A stretch of 54,272 nt of DNA from Nocardia aobensis NBRC 100429 (GCF_000308375.1 NZ_BAFQ01000012.1:1-54272), one strand, 5' to 3'; counted from the first letter of the stretch, positions 1 to 9,010 are shown. Notes: generated from the letters alone by a model not told the origin. A program made the numbers and translations.

Positions 1-1
1 G

Positions 2-2086
2 ATGCTCGTCCCCGATCCCGGCTACCAGCTCGACGATGAAGCCACCATGACGACGGTCCATCCGGGGGGCCGCCCCCGCCAGGTCGCGCGGTCGTCGCCT
101 CCGGCGGCTCGCCCCAGCGCGGTCGTCCCGATCGTCTCGGACACACTCCGGATCGGGCGGGCCTCCGACAACGACATCGTCGTGCCCGACCTCATGGTCT
201 CCCGTCATCACGCCGAACTGCGAGTGACCGGCGCAGGCCGGTATCGGGTCGTCGACCTCGACAGCCACAACGGCACCTACGTCAACGGCGCCCGCGTCGA
301 TTCGGCGGACCTGTCCGAATCCGACTTGATCGGCATGGGGCATACCACCTACCGGCTGGTCGGCGACGAACTGCGGGAGTACGTCGACACCGGTGACGTG
401 TCGGTCTCGGTGCAGAACCTCATCGTGCGGACATCGGAAGGCAAGGTTCTCCTCGACGAGGTGAGCTTCCCGATTCCGCAGCGCTCGCTCGTCGGGGTCA
501 TCGGACCCAGTGGAGCGGGCAAATCGACGTTGCTCGGCGCGGTGACCGGGTTGCGTCCGGCGACAGAGGGGACGGTTCGTTACGACGGACGCGACCTCTA
601 CACCGACTACGACGAACTCCGCCACCGCATCGGACTGGTTCCGCAAGAAGACATCCTGCACAGCCAACTTCCGACGCGGCGCGCGCTACTGTACGCGGCC
701 GAACTCCGCTTCCCCGGTGACACGCGCCCCGAGGAGCGCGGGCAGCGGGTCGACGAGGTCCTCGCCGAGCTCGGCTTGGCCCGGCATGCCGACACCCGCA
801 TCGATAGGCTCTCCGGTGGCCAGCGCAAACGGGTGAGCGTCGCACTGGAGTTGCTGACCAAACCGTCTCTGCTGTTCCTCGACGAGCCGACCTCCGGCCT
901 CGACCCGGGCTTGGACAAGACGGTCATGGACATGCTGTCCGAACTGGCCCACGACGGGCGCACCGTGATCGTCGTCACCCATAGTGTCGCGAACCTCGAT
1001 TCCTGCGACCGCCTCCTCGTGCTGGTACCCGGCGGTCGGCTGGCCTATTACGGACCGCCCGCGGAGGGGTTGCAGCAGTTCGGGCAGCGCAGTTGGGCCG
1101 AGGTGTTTCAGTCCTTCGACCGCGAGGAGGACCGCGACTGGGCTGCTGAATTCCGGGAATCGCCACGCTTCGAGCAGTACGTGGAGATCGGGCCGACCGA
1201 CGATGTCGGCCCGGCGGACGTACACGCACCGGCACCCCCGCCCGCGTCGCAGTCCAAGCTCAGCCAGCTCAGTACGGTGTGCCGGCGATACCTGGCGGTC
1301 ATCGCCTCGGACCGAAGTTACCTGGCGCTGCTCGGCGTGATGCCGCTGATTCTCGGTGGCTTGATCGCCGCGGTGCCGTCGGGCGAGGGTTTCGCCGGGG
1401 CGCCCGGAACCAACACCGATGCCCCCACCAAGCTCATGATCTTGATATTCGGTGCCTGTTTCATCGGCACCGGCAACTCGATTCGCGAGATCGTCAAGGA
1501 GCAGACGATCTACCGCAGAGAACGCGCGGCCGGACTGTCCGCAGGGGTCTACCTGATGTCGAAGCTCCTGGTCTTGGGCGTGATCACCATCCTGCAGGCG
1601 GCGGTGCTGTTCTTGATCGGCACCATCGGGGTGAGCATGCCGGCGACAGGCGTATTCACCTCGGTCCCGCTGGAGTTGATCCTGGCGATGGCGATGCTCG
1701 GCATCGCCTCGCTGGCGTTGGGCTTGCTGGTCTCGGTGTCGGTCAACACCTCGGAGAAGACGCTGCCGCTGCTGATTGTGCTGTCCATGGCGCAACTGGT
1801 GTTCACCGGCGGTCTGGTACGGCTGCCCGGCACCCCTGTTCTGGAACAGCTGTCCTACCTGTCGCCGTCCCGCTGGGGCTACGCTGCGGCAGCGTCCACC
1901 CTCGACCTGGACACCCTGTCGCCGCACAACGGCGCACCCGACCCGCTGTGGCGACATACCCTGGGCACGTGGCTGATCGACATGGGGGTCGTCGCCGGCC
2001 TGGGGGCCGTCTTCCTCGCGCTGGCCGGATACCGGCTGTATCAGCTGCGTCCACGGCGGCGCGGCGCCCGCCCCGCGCGGATTTGA
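2..2086 (+). CDS. FHA-domain ABC exporter (ATPase-permease fusion), 5' end probably outside window
   Basis: This is a half-type ABC exporter carrying a phosphothreonine-binding FHA domain, resembling mycobacterial Rv1747. FHA domain at residues 48-110 (GR at 52-53, SRHH at 68-71, N90-G91). ATPase: Walker A GPSGAGKS 168-175, Q215, signature LSGGQ 270-274, Walker B LFLDEP 291-296, switch His327. An ABC2-type permease with about six membrane spans follows from about residue 435 to the end. The ATPase-before-permease order is the ABCG arrangement. Rv1747-type proteins are about 865 aa with two FHA domains; only one is visible in 694 aa, so the first FHA and the true start probably lie to the left, and the ATG at base 2 may be internal. 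Substrate unknown; the mycobacterial homologue is linked to lipoglycan export and is phosphorylated by a Ser/Thr kinase, so the kinase gene just downstream is a plausible partner (inference). Confidence 0.9.
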   Translation: MLVPDPGYQLDDEATMTTVHPGGRPRQVARSSPPAARPSAVVPIVSDTLRIGRASDNDIVVPDLMVSRHHAELRVTGAGRYRVVDLDSHNGTYVNGARVDSADLSESDLIGMGHTTYRLVGDELREYVDTGDVSVSVQNLIVRTSEGKVLLDEVSFPIPQRSLVGVIGPSGAGKSTLLGAVTGLRPATEGTVRYDGRDLYTDYDELRHRIGLVPQEDILHSQLPTRRALLYAAELRFPGDTRPEERGQRVDEVLAELGLARHADTRIDRLSGGQRKRVSVALELLTKPSLLFLDEPTSGLDPGLDKTVMDMLSELAHDGRTVIVVTHSVANLDSCDRLLVLVPGGRLAYYGPPAEGLQQFGQRSWAEVFQSFDREEDRDWAAEFRESPRFEQYVEIGPTDDVGPADVHAPAPPPASQSKLSQLSTVCRRYLAVIASDRSYLALLGVMPLILGGLIAAVPSGEGFAGAPGTNTDAPTKLMILIFGACFIGTGNSIREIVKEQTIYRRERAAGLSAGVYLMSKLLVLGVITILQAAVLFLIGTIGVSMPATGVFTSVPLELILAMAMLGIASLALGLLVSVSVNTSEKTLPLLIVLSMAQLVFTGGLVRLPGTPVLEQLSYLSPSRWGYAAAASTLDLDTLSPHNGAPDPLWRHTLGTWLIDMGVVAGLGAVFLALAGYRLYQLRPRRRGARPARI

Positions 2087-2100
2087 CGCCGGCAAACCGA

Positions 2101-2230
2101 TTACGGCACGACCTCGAAGACATCGCCCGGATCGACGTAGTCACAGCGGGCCTCGGCGCCCCGGGGGTCGACCGGATGCGGCCGTGCGATTTCTCCTCGA
2201 TCGGACCGCCTCTCGGGGATGATGGTGTTG
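2101..2230 (-). pseudogene. Decayed C-terminal fragment of an L,D-transpeptidase
   Basis: Read on the minus strand, this stretch matches the last ~40 codons of the intact L,D-transpeptidase at 10125-10640, at roughly four fifths of bases by eye, with the stop codon in the same place (TAA here, TGA there). The tail DPGDVFEVVP is preserved against NPGDVFEVVP. A single-base deletion lies in the GACCCCC/CGGGG stretch around 2160. In the upstream frame the active-site motif SHGCIR reads SHGRIR (TGC to CGC), so the catalytic Cys is lost. Similarity fades beyond about 2222-2230, and no signal peptide or rest of the YkuD domain follows. It lies between the ABC exporter and the kinase and is not expected to make a product. 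Confidence 0.8.
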
Positions 2231-2299
2231 GGTGTGGCGGATCGCATCCATCGCTTCACCGACCGGCCAGTGTGCGGTTCGGATTCGACAGGAGCGGAT

Positions 2300-4705
2300 A
2301 TGACCGACGGCTCCGGCTCAGACAGCGACTTCGGACGATCAACGGCCGGACTCGAATCCGGCGCGGTGGCCGCCTTCGCAGCCGCGTGGGAATCGGACGC
2401 CCCGGCCCCGGCTATCAGCGATTACCTGCCCGACGCAGAGACCTTGCGCTTGGACGCGTTGATCGAACTGATCCGCGTCGACCTGCGCCAGCGCTGGCTG
2501 CGCCGGCCCGCGCTCACGCCGTCCGGCGGACCCGAGCCGCCGCCCCGCAAGCGGCTGCGGAACTACTGCGCGGAATTCGCCGAGCTGTCGCCGGACCGCG
2601 TTCCGGCCAGCCTGGTCTATGAGGAGTTCGTGATTCGCCGGCACAGCGGCGAGCGGGTCGATCCGAGCGAATATCTGCGCGAATATCCCGCGCAAGCGCC
2701 CGAGCTGAGCGAGTTGCTCAATGCCGACGACGAGGATCGGAGCACTCAACGCGCCGGTGCGGACCCGACTGCCATCGCCTCGACCATGGTCGCCCCCGAA
2801 GGCACCCGCACCCCGGGCGACGTGTTCGCCGAACAGGAGACGACCGGATCGCAGGTCGCTCGGCTGGACAGCATCCAGGTAGGCGATTGCATCGATGATT
2901 TCGATCTGCTCACCGGGCTGGGTAGCGGAGCCTTCGCGCGGGTGTTCCTGGCCCGGCAGCGCTCGTTGCAGCGGCTGGTGGCGGTGAAGATCTCCGCCGA
3001 CCGCGGCACCGAACCGCAGACGCTGGCCCAGCTCGACCACGACTACATCGTCCGGATCTTCGACCAGCGGCTGCTGGGCGAACCGGACCCGCACGGTGAT
3101 TCCCGCAGCCGCCGACTGCGGCTGCTGTACATGCAGTTTCTGCCCGGTGGCACCCTGCTGGGTGTGTTGCGCCGGGTCCGGTCCACCCCTGCCGACCAGC
3201 GCAGCGGTCGGTTGCTGCTGGACGCGGTCGACGCCGCGATGGAGGAGAAGGGTGAGATCCGCCCGACCGATTCCAGCGTGCGCGCCGAGATCGCGGCACT
3301 GTCGTGGCCGGAAACCGTGGCCTGGCTGGGCCGCCGGCTCGCGGAGGCGCTGGCCTACGCCGACGAGCACGGCGTGCTGCATCGCGACGTCAAACCGGCG
3401 AACGTGCTGCTCACCGCCGAAGCGGTGCCGAAACTCGCCGATTTCAACATCAGTTTCAGCCGCGAGGTGGCCGGCGCCAATCCGGTGGCGTACTTCGGTG
3501 GGTCGCTGTCGTACATGTCGCCGGAACAATTGGAGGCCTGCCATCCCGGCTACCACCGTTCCGCCGACGATCTGGATACCCGTTCCGACATCTACTCGCT
3601 GGGTGTGGTGCTGTGGGAGCTGCTGACCGGTGCCAAGCCGTTCGACGACAGCACCGCGGGTGAGCGCAGCGACTCCACCGCGCTGGGGGCGATGCTCGCA
3701 CGTCGCCGTGCCGGTGTGGATTCGGCTGCGCTGCAACGGATTCCGTCCGATTGTCCGGCGGCACTGTGCAGGGTGTTGCTGACCTGCCTGGCGCCCACGC
3801 GTGACAAGCGGTGGTCCAACGGCAACGAACTGGCCCAGCAGTTCGAACTGTGCCTGGACGCGCGGGCCCGCGAACTGGTGGATCCGGCACCCACCAGCTG
3901 GCGTTTCCGGGCGCGGAGGTGGCTGGTGCCGCTGGTGGTGCTGGCCTTCGGCGCCCCGAATGTGATTGCGGCCGTGTACAACACGCTGCACAATCGAACC
4001 CTGATCATCGACCGGATGAGTGTGTCCGCCCAACAGACATGGTGGATTTTCACCAGCACGGTGAACGCGGTCTTCTTCCCGGTGGGTGTCGTGACCGTGC
4101 TGTACTTGTCGCGCTATCTACTCGCCGTTCCGCGCGGTATGCGGCGCGGACGCGAATACGACTCCCGGATACTCGCCCGCGCCAGATCCGATGCCCTGCT
4201 GTTCGGTGATCGGTGTGTGGTGGTGGCGTTCTCGCTCTGGAGCCTGTCGGCGATTCTGTTCCCGCTCGTGCTGCACTTCGCGACCCACGAGCTCACCGGA
4301 CAGGAGATGGTGCACTTCGTGGGCGGGCTGCTGGTGTGCGGCGCGATGGCGGTGGCATATCCGTTCTTCCTGGTGACCTTCTACATGGTCCGCTGCGTCT
4401 ACCCGCTGTTTCTCCGGCACGGCGACATCAGCCGCGAGGATGCGGTGCAGCTGCGCCGGCTCGATCGCCGCTGCAACGGATATCTCGCGGTGGCGGCGTC
4501 GGTGCCACTGCTGGCGGTGGCCGGGGTGACATTCCTGCCGCTGAGCGATACTCCGAAGATCATCGTCGCGGTGCGGGTGTTGTGCGTGGGGTCCATCGTC
4601 GCCTTCGTGGTCGCCTATGTGCTGTTCCGGGCGCTCGAGGCCGATCTGCGCGCGCTGGAGCGAGTGGTGGATCCCGAACATCAGGAGGCTGCCGGTCGGC
4701 GTTGA
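2300..4705 (+). CDS. Membrane Ser/Thr protein kinase with DFN motif
   Basis: Start chosen at ATG 2300, behind AGGAGCG, giving 801 aa; the frame is open back to 2219 but that stretch overlaps the transpeptidase fragment. Residues 25-145 form a helical region of the style AWES..ISDYLP..L..LI..DL..RW..(GERVDPSEYL.EYP) that precedes kinase domains in Planctomycetes-type kinases. The kinase domain (about 200-525) has Gly-loop GLGSGAFARV, Lys230, Glu238, HRDVKPAN with Asp363 and Asn368, and DFN (381-383) in place of DFG. A basic stretch then leads to about six membrane spans (about 555-790), so the catalytic domain is expected in the cytosol. No PASTA or other extracellular sensor is present. The FHA exporter upstream is a plausible substrate. 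Catalytic residues are intact, so activity is likely. Confidence 0.88.
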   Translation: MTDGSGSDSDFGRSTAGLESGAVAAFAAAWESDAPAPAISDYLPDAETLRLDALIELIRVDLRQRWLRRPALTPSGGPEPPPRKRLRNYCAEFAELSPDRVPASLVYEEFVIRRHSGERVDPSEYLREYPAQAPELSELLNADDEDRSTQRAGADPTAIASTMVAPEGTRTPGDVFAEQETTGSQVARLDSIQVGDCIDDFDLLTGLGSGAFARVFLARQRSLQRLVAVKISADRGTEPQTLAQLDHDYIVRIFDQRLLGEPDPHGDSRSRRLRLLYMQFLPGGTLLGVLRRVRSTPADQRSGRLLLDAVDAAMEEKGEIRPTDSSVRAEIAALSWPETVAWLGRRLAEALAYADEHGVLHRDVKPANVLLTAEAVPKLADFNISFSREVAGANPVAYFGGSLSYMSPEQLEACHPGYHRSADDLDTRSDIYSLGVVLWELLTGAKPFDDSTAGERSDSTALGAMLARRRAGVDSAALQRIPSDCPAALCRVLLTCLAPTRDKRWSNGNELAQQFELCLDARARELVDPAPTSWRFRARRWLVPLVVLAFGAPNVIAAVYNTLHNRTLIIDRMSVSAQQTWWIFTSTVNAVFFPVGVVTVLYLSRYLLAVPRGMRRGREYDSRILARARSDALLFGDRCVVVAFSLWSLSAILFPLVLHFATHELTGQEMVHFVGGLLVCGAMAVAYPFFLVTFYMVRCVYPLFLRHGDISREDAVQLRRLDRRCNGYLAVAASVPLLAVAGVTFLPLSDTPKIIVAVRVLCVGSIVAFVVAYVLFRALEADLRALERVVDPEHQEAAGRR

Positions 4706-4871
4706 GCTTCCGAAACTCGCCGACTTCTCGACGCTCCGATCAGCGAATCGTCCCCGCAATGAAGAGAGTTCGTTTCACTCCCGGATATGCGGGTATCGGA
4801 TGGTTCGAGCCACCGCTGATCGCAGCCGGTCGCCGGATCGGTGCGAGGTGAGCGAAAGTGAGGAGATTGCT

Positions 4872-5027
4872 GTGATCACTCTCGGGGTTGTCCTTCTGGT
4901 GCTCGGTTTCCTGCTCGGGATTCCGATCCTGTGGACGCTGGGCATCATCGCGCTGGTCGTGGGAGCTGCGCTGGCTCTGCTGGGAGCGCTGGGGCGCCCG
5001 GTGGCCGGCCGCGCGCACTACTACTGA
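4872..5027 (+). CDS. DUF6131-like small membrane protein
   Basis: A 51-residue protein starting at GTG 4872 behind AGGAGA (4861-4866). It is almost entirely two hydrophobic helices (residues 3-20 and 22-43, with LLGIPILW between them) followed by a short tail GRPVAGRAHYY. This matches my recollection of the actinobacterial DUF6131 family in length, the GIPILWTLGI turn and the terminal HYY. Function unknown. The frame is open upstream to 4617 but that part overlaps the kinase and has no membrane-protein character. A hairpin terminator follows at 5075-5104. Confidence 0.75.
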   Translation: MITLGVVLLVLGFLLGIPILWTLGIIALVVGAALALLGALGRPVAGRAHYY

Positions 5028-5074
5028 CGCGCGCGGCCGCCGCGGGCTGCGCGCGGCAGCGACGTGAACACGCG

Positions 5075-5104
5075 ACCGCCCCGGAAGCCGATTTCCGGGG
5101 CGGT
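5075..5104. terminator. Bidirectional hairpin terminator
   Basis: A perfect 12-bp stem, accgccccggaa (5075-5086) with ttccggggcggt (5093-5104), around a 6-nt loop. It sits between the convergent small membrane protein and the alpha/beta hydrolase and can serve both strands. The T-run is weak, as is usual in actinobacteria. Confidence 0.8.
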
Positions 5105-5123
5105 TTCGCATAAGTCGCGGACG

Positions 5124-5975
5124 TCAGCGCAGCAGGAATTCCATGGTGACCCGCTCGAACGCCTCCTTGGCCTCGATCATCACCCAGTGCCCGCAGTTCG
5201 GGAAGATGTGCAGTTCGGCGTCGGGAATCAGGCGCATCGGGATCATCGGCATATCGGGTGGGCACTGGCGGTCGTCGCGACCCCAGGTCAGCAGGGTGGG
5301 GCACTGCACCGTACCCAGCATGGACCAGTACGGCGGCACTCCGGAGGTGGCCATCATCTGCTGTTGCGCGGCGAACGCCCGGGAGCCGTACATCGCCGCG
5401 AGCGTCTTGTGCGAGTCCGGATCCTTCGCGGTTTCCCAGCGCTCCTCGATGCGTTCTTCGGTGATCAAGCTGCGGTCGTAGACCATGCATTCCAGCCAGC
5501 GCACCAGTTTCTCGCGACTCGGGGCGTCGGCGAAGTCCTGCAGCAGTCGCGTGCCCTCGCTCGGGTTCTGGCTGAAGATGTTGGGCCCCAGACCGCCGAT
5601 GGTGACCAACTTGCGCACGCGCGCAGGGTGTTTCATCGCCACGTTGACGCCGACCACCCCGCCCATCGAGTTGCCGATCATCGCGGCGGACTCGATGCCC
5701 AGCGCATCCATGAATCGGACGACCGACGACCCCGCGGTCAGCACGGGATGCCCGTCGACGGGATCGCTCACCCCGAATCCCGGGAACTCCAGCACGTAGC
5801 AGTGGAACCGCTCCGCGAACGCGCCGAGGTTGCCCCGGTAGTTCCGCCACCCGCTGACGCCGATCCCGGAGCCGTGCAGCAGCAACAGCGGCGGACCGTT
5901 CCCGGCCTCGTGGTATCGCAGCACGCCCTTGTCCGTCGCGATCTCCCGCGCGGTCCCCTCGTAACTCACATCCAT
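5124..5975 (-). CDS. Alpha/beta hydrolase, meta-cleavage-product hydrolase type
   Basis: A 283-aa single-domain alpha/beta hydrolase. Oxyanion motif HGSG at 34-37, nucleophile Ser103 in GNSMGG, acid Asp in GRDDRQCP (about 232), catalytic His in NCGHWVM (about 262). The GNSMGG elbow and spacing resemble C-C bond hydrolases of the BphD/HsaD/MhpC group, which open ring-cleavage products of aromatic or steroid catabolism, but the substrate cannot be assigned from sequence. A KstR-type palindrome lies 11 bp upstream of the ATG (5986-5999), which favours a role in sterol or related lipid breakdown. There is no neighbouring catabolic cluster; the methyltransferase upstream reads in the same direction. 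Confidence 0.85.
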   Translation of the reverse strand: MDVSYEGTAREIATDKGVLRYHEAGNGPPLLLLHGSGIGVSGWRNYRGNLGAFAERFHCYVLEFPGFGVSDPVDGHPVLTAGSSVVRFMDALGIESAAMIGNSMGGVVGVNVAMKHPARVRKLVTIGGLGPNIFSQNPSEGTRLLQDFADAPSREKLVRWLECMVYDRSLITEERIEERWETAKDPDSHKTLAAMYGSRAFAAQQQMMATSGVPPYWSMLGTVQCPTLLTWGRDDRQCPPDMPMIPMRLIPDAELHIFPNCGHWVMIEAKEAFERVTMEFLLR

Positions 5976-5985
5976 GCCGCCACAC

Positions 5986-5999
5986 TAGAACACGTTTCA
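5986..5999. promoter_or_regulatory. KstR-type operator
   Basis: tagaacacgtttca fits every fixed position of the KstR consensus TNNAACNNGTTNNA and has the common core AACACGTT. It lies 11 bp before the ATG of the alpha/beta hydrolase, where a bound TetR-family repressor would block transcription or early elongation. KstR itself is not encoded in this window. Confidence 0.6.
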
Positions 6000-6017
6000 G
6001 TTCGGTGGCGGCGTCCG

Positions 6018-6875
6018 TCATGCCAGCAGGACGTGCTGGCGGACGTCGATGTAGCCGTCGCGGAAGAGGTCGGCGCAGCCGGTCAGGTAGCGGAGGTAGC
6101 GGTCGTAGACGGCCGGGGAGGTCAGGGCGACGGCTTCGGGCCGGTGGTCGCGGAGGGCCTGTGCCCAGAGGTCGAGGGTGTGGGCGTAGTGCGGCTGCAG
6201 CGATTGGACGTCGTGCAGGGTGAAGCCGGCTCGTTCGGCGTATTCGCCGATCCACTGCGGCTGCGGAAGTTGACCGCCGGGGAAGATCTCGTCGAGGACG
6301 AACTTGCTGAACGCCAGATATTCGTGGGTGAGGGGGATGCCCATCTCGCGGAGCTGGTGGCGGTGGAAGCCGATGATGGTGTGCAGCATCATGCGGCCGT
6401 CCGGGGGCAGCAGGTGGTGGCAGCGGTCGAAGAACGCGTCGTAGCGTTCGCGCCGGAAATGTTCGAAGGCTCCGATCGAGACGATCCGGTCGACCGGATG
6501 GTCGAATTCCTCCCAGCCGCGCAGATGCACCTCCCCGGTGCCGGGCGGCAACCGGTCCAGCAGGTCCCGCACGTGCTCGTACTGGTTGCGGCTCAGCGTC
6601 AGGCCGATCACGCGCACGTCGTATTTCTCGACGGCGCGCAGCATGGTCGAACCCCAGCCGCAGCCGATGTCGAGCAGGGTCATCCCCGGATGCAGATCGC
6701 ATTTGCCGAGCGACAGGTCGATCTTGGCGAGCTGTGCCTGTTCCAGGGTGAGGTCCGGTTCACGGAAGTACGCGCAACTGTAGGTGCGCGTGGGATCCAG
6801 GAAGAGGGCGAAGAAATCGTCGGACAGGTCGTAGTGGGCCTGCACGTCGGCGTAGAACGGTGACAGATCGGTCAT
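6018..6875 (-). CDS. Mycolic-acid/cyclopropane synthase family SAM methyltransferase
   Basis: Start set at ATG 6875, behind AGAGG, giving 285 aa, the usual length of the CmaA/MmaA/PcaA family (about 287). The N-terminus (YDLSDDFFALFLDPT, then YSCAYF) is the family signature, and the SAM-binding motif LLDIGCGWGS lies at 67-76. These enzymes add methyl or methylene groups to double bonds in meromycolate or fatty-acyl chains. The sequence does not say whether it makes cyclopropanes, methyl branches or oxygenated forms. The frame extends another 70 codons upstream with no family similarity, so that part is excluded. It stands alone, downstream of ctpJ on the same strand, separated by 176 bp. Confidence 0.9.
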   Translation of the reverse strand: MTDLSPFYADVQAHYDLSDDFFALFLDPTRTYSCAYFREPDLTLEQAQLAKIDLSLGKCDLHPGMTLLDIGCGWGSTMLRAVEKYDVRVIGLTLSRNQYEHVRDLLDRLPPGTGEVHLRGWEEFDHPVDRIVSIGAFEHFRRERYDAFFDRCHHLLPPDGRMMLHTIIGFHRHQLREMGIPLTHEYLAFSKFVLDEIFPGGQLPQPQWIGEYAERAGFTLHDVQSLQPHYAHTLDLWAQALRDHRPEAVALTSPAVYDRYLRYLTGCADLFRDGYIDVRQHVLLA

Positions 6876-7051
6876 GGTGACCTCTGATGGTCGGTTTCGG
6901 GAACGTTCTGTCTCTGATACGAGGTACCCCGGCGGTGGGTTCGACCCCGGCCGCCGCACCATGCGCGCTCGATCAGTATGCGCCTCCCGCCACGGCGAAG
7001 GGACGCGATCGGCGGATCGGCCGAGGTCCGGGCAGGTGGCCGCCGAAACCG

Positions 7052-9010
7052 TCAGTTGCTCCCGTGCGTCGTCCCGCTTCCCCACGCGCTGCGCCGGAGC
7101 AGGCGCAGACCGTTGAGTCCGACGATGACCGTGGAACCCTCGTGTCCGGCGACGCCCAGCGGTAGCGGAAGGTGGCCGACGAGATCCCAGGTGATCAGGA
7201 CGGCGATGAAGGTCGCGGCGATGATCAGATTGGCGATCACGGTGCGGCGCGCGCGGCGCGAGAGGGCGATGACCGCGGGCACGGTGGTCAGATCGTCGCG
7301 GATGACGACCGCGTCGGCGGTATGCAGGGTGAGGTCGGACCCGTTGCCGCCCATGGCGATTCCGGCGTGCGCGGCGGCGAGCGCGGGTGCGTCGTTGATG
7401 CCGTCGCCCACGGCGGTGACCCGGTCGCCCGCCGCTTCCAGTTCTTCGATCGCGGCGACCTTACCTTCCGGCAACAGCTCAGCCCGGACATCGGTGAGTC
7501 CGAGCCGGCCGGCGAGCTGCCGGGCGGCGGCGAGGTTGTCGCCGGTGAGCAGAACCGTTGCGGCTCCGGTGATTTCGGTGAGCGCGCCGACGGCATCGGC
7601 CGCTTCGGGGCGCGTCTGATCGGTGATGCCGAGAATCGCGATCGACCGGTGCTCGCGCCGCACGATCACAGCGGTATGCCCCGCGCCCTGTATCTCCGCT
7701 ACGACGGACGCTGCGTCCTTGTCGGTCGAATCCAGCAGTGCGGCAGGCGATCCCACCTCGATGAGGTGACCGTCCACGGTGGCGGTGACACCGCGCCCGG
7801 GTTGCGCGCTGAAATGGTCGACGGGCGGCAGGTCGAGTCCGCGTTCATGACAGGCGCGGACGACCGCGGTGGCCAGCGGGTGCTCGCTGGAGTATTCCGC
7901 GCCCGCGGCCCAGCGCAGGACTTCTTCGACCGTGCAGGGGCAATCGGGCAGCACCCGGACATCGGTGAGTTCCGGGACGCCGCGGGTGAGCGTGCCGGTC
8001 TTGTCGAAGGCCACCCGGGTGGTGCTGCCCAGCCGTTCCATCACGACCGCGGATTTCACCAGTACGCCGTGCCGGCCGGCGTTGGCGATCGCGGCGAGCA
8101 GGGGCGGCATGGTGGACAGCACCACCGCGCACGGTGAGGCGACGATCATGAACGTCATGGCCCGAAGTAGCGAATCGCGCAGCGCCGCACCGAAGATCAA
8201 CGGCACGGCGAACACCGCGAGCGTCACCGCGACCATGCCCACCGAATAGCGCTGCTCGATCTTCTCGATGAACAGCTGCGCCCGCGCCTTGGTCCGGCCG
8301 GCCTGTTCGACCAGGGCGGCGATCCGGGCCACCACCGAATCCTCGGCCCGGCGCCCGACCCGCACGCGCAGGACCCCGGTGCCGTTCGAGGTTCCGGCGA
8401 ACACCTCGTCACCGGGTGTTTTGTCCACCGGCATGGGCTCGCCGGTGATGGTTGCCTGGTCGACCTCGCTCGCCCCCGCCACGACCGTGCCGTCGGCCGC
8501 GATGCGATCTCCGGGACGGACCAGGACCACATCGCCCACCTCCAGATCCGCTGCCCTGACGGTCGTTTCGACGCCCTCGTCGATCCGGGTGGCGGTATCG
8601 GGTGCCAGATCGAGCAGGCCGCGCACCGAATCCTCGGTGCGCGCGGTCGCGAACGCCTCCAGTGCGCCCGAGGTGGCGAAGATGACGATCAGCAGTGCGC
8701 CGTCGGTGATCTGCCCGATCGCGGCGGCGCCGATCGCGGCCACCACCATCAGCAGGTCGACATCCAGTGTCCTTTCGCGCAGGGCGCGCACGCCGGCCAG
8801 GGCGGGCTCCCAGCCGCCGGTGAGATAGCAGGCCAGATAGAGCGACCACCACACCTCGGGAGGTGTGTGCAGGAGCCGGGCCACCGAGCCGGCCGCGAAG
8901 AGCAGGAGAGCCGCTGCGGCCCAACGAATTTCGGGAAGTGCGAACGGCCGCGTCCGCCGCGCGGGTATCGCCGTGAGCGCGGCGGGGCGCGTGGCGGCCG
9001 GTGCGGACAC
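7052..9010 (-). CDS. ctpJ: P1B-4-type heavy-metal (Co/Ni) exporting ATPase
   Basis: Start at GTG 9010, six bases after GGAGG, giving 652 aa. Key motifs: SPC (292-294) in the metal-binding helix, DKTGTLT with phosphorylated Asp336, TGEP, GDGINDAP, and HEGST (from 623) in the last core helix. SPC plus HEG(S/T) and the absence of an N-terminal metal-binding domain define the P1B-4 group, which exports Co2+ and in some cases Ni2+, Fe2+ or Zn2+. The divergent neighbour is an NmtR homologue; in M. tuberculosis nmtR likewise faces ctpJ. Expression is therefore expected to be de-repressed by Co/Ni through the shared intergenic operator. Assigned as ctpJ by motif and synteny. Confidence 0.88.
   Translation of the reverse strand: MSAPAATRPAALTAIPARRTRPFALPEIRWAAAALLLFAAGSVARLLHTPPEVWWSLYLACYLTGGWEPALAGVRALRERTLDVDLLMVVAAIGAAAIGQITDGALLIVIFATSGALEAFATARTEDSVRGLLDLAPDTATRIDEGVETTVRAADLEVGDVVLVRPGDRIAADGTVVAGASEVDQATITGEPMPVDKTPGDEVFAGTSNGTGVLRVRVGRRAEDSVVARIAALVEQAGRTKARAQLFIEKIEQRYSVGMVAVTLAVFAVPLIFGAALRDSLLRAMTFMIVASPCAVVLSTMPPLLAAIANAGRHGVLVKSAVVMERLGSTTRVAFDKTGTLTRGVPELTDVRVLPDCPCTVEEVLRWAAGAEYSSEHPLATAVVRACHERGLDLPPVDHFSAQPGRGVTATVDGHLIEVGSPAALLDSTDKDAASVVAEIQGAGHTAVIVRREHRSIAILGITDQTRPEAADAVGALTEITGAATVLLTGDNLAAARQLAGRLGLTDVRAELLPEGKVAAIEELEAAGDRVTAVGDGINDAPALAAAHAGIAMGGNGSDLTLHTADAVVIRDDLTTVPAVIALSRRARRTVIANLIIAATFIAVLITWDLVGHLPLPLGVAGHEGSTVIVGLNGLRLLRRSAWGSGTTHGSN

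Noticed and set aside
686..2095. Long open frame antiparallel to the FHA exporter (469 codons)
   Set aside because: High-GC shadow frame: rich in Arg, Gln, His, Gly, no domain, and fully covered by a gene with clear motifs.
5064..6863. Long plus-strand open frame opposite the hydrolase and methyltransferase
   Set aside because: Covers two well-supported minus-strand genes and the terminator between them; composition is that of an antisense shadow.
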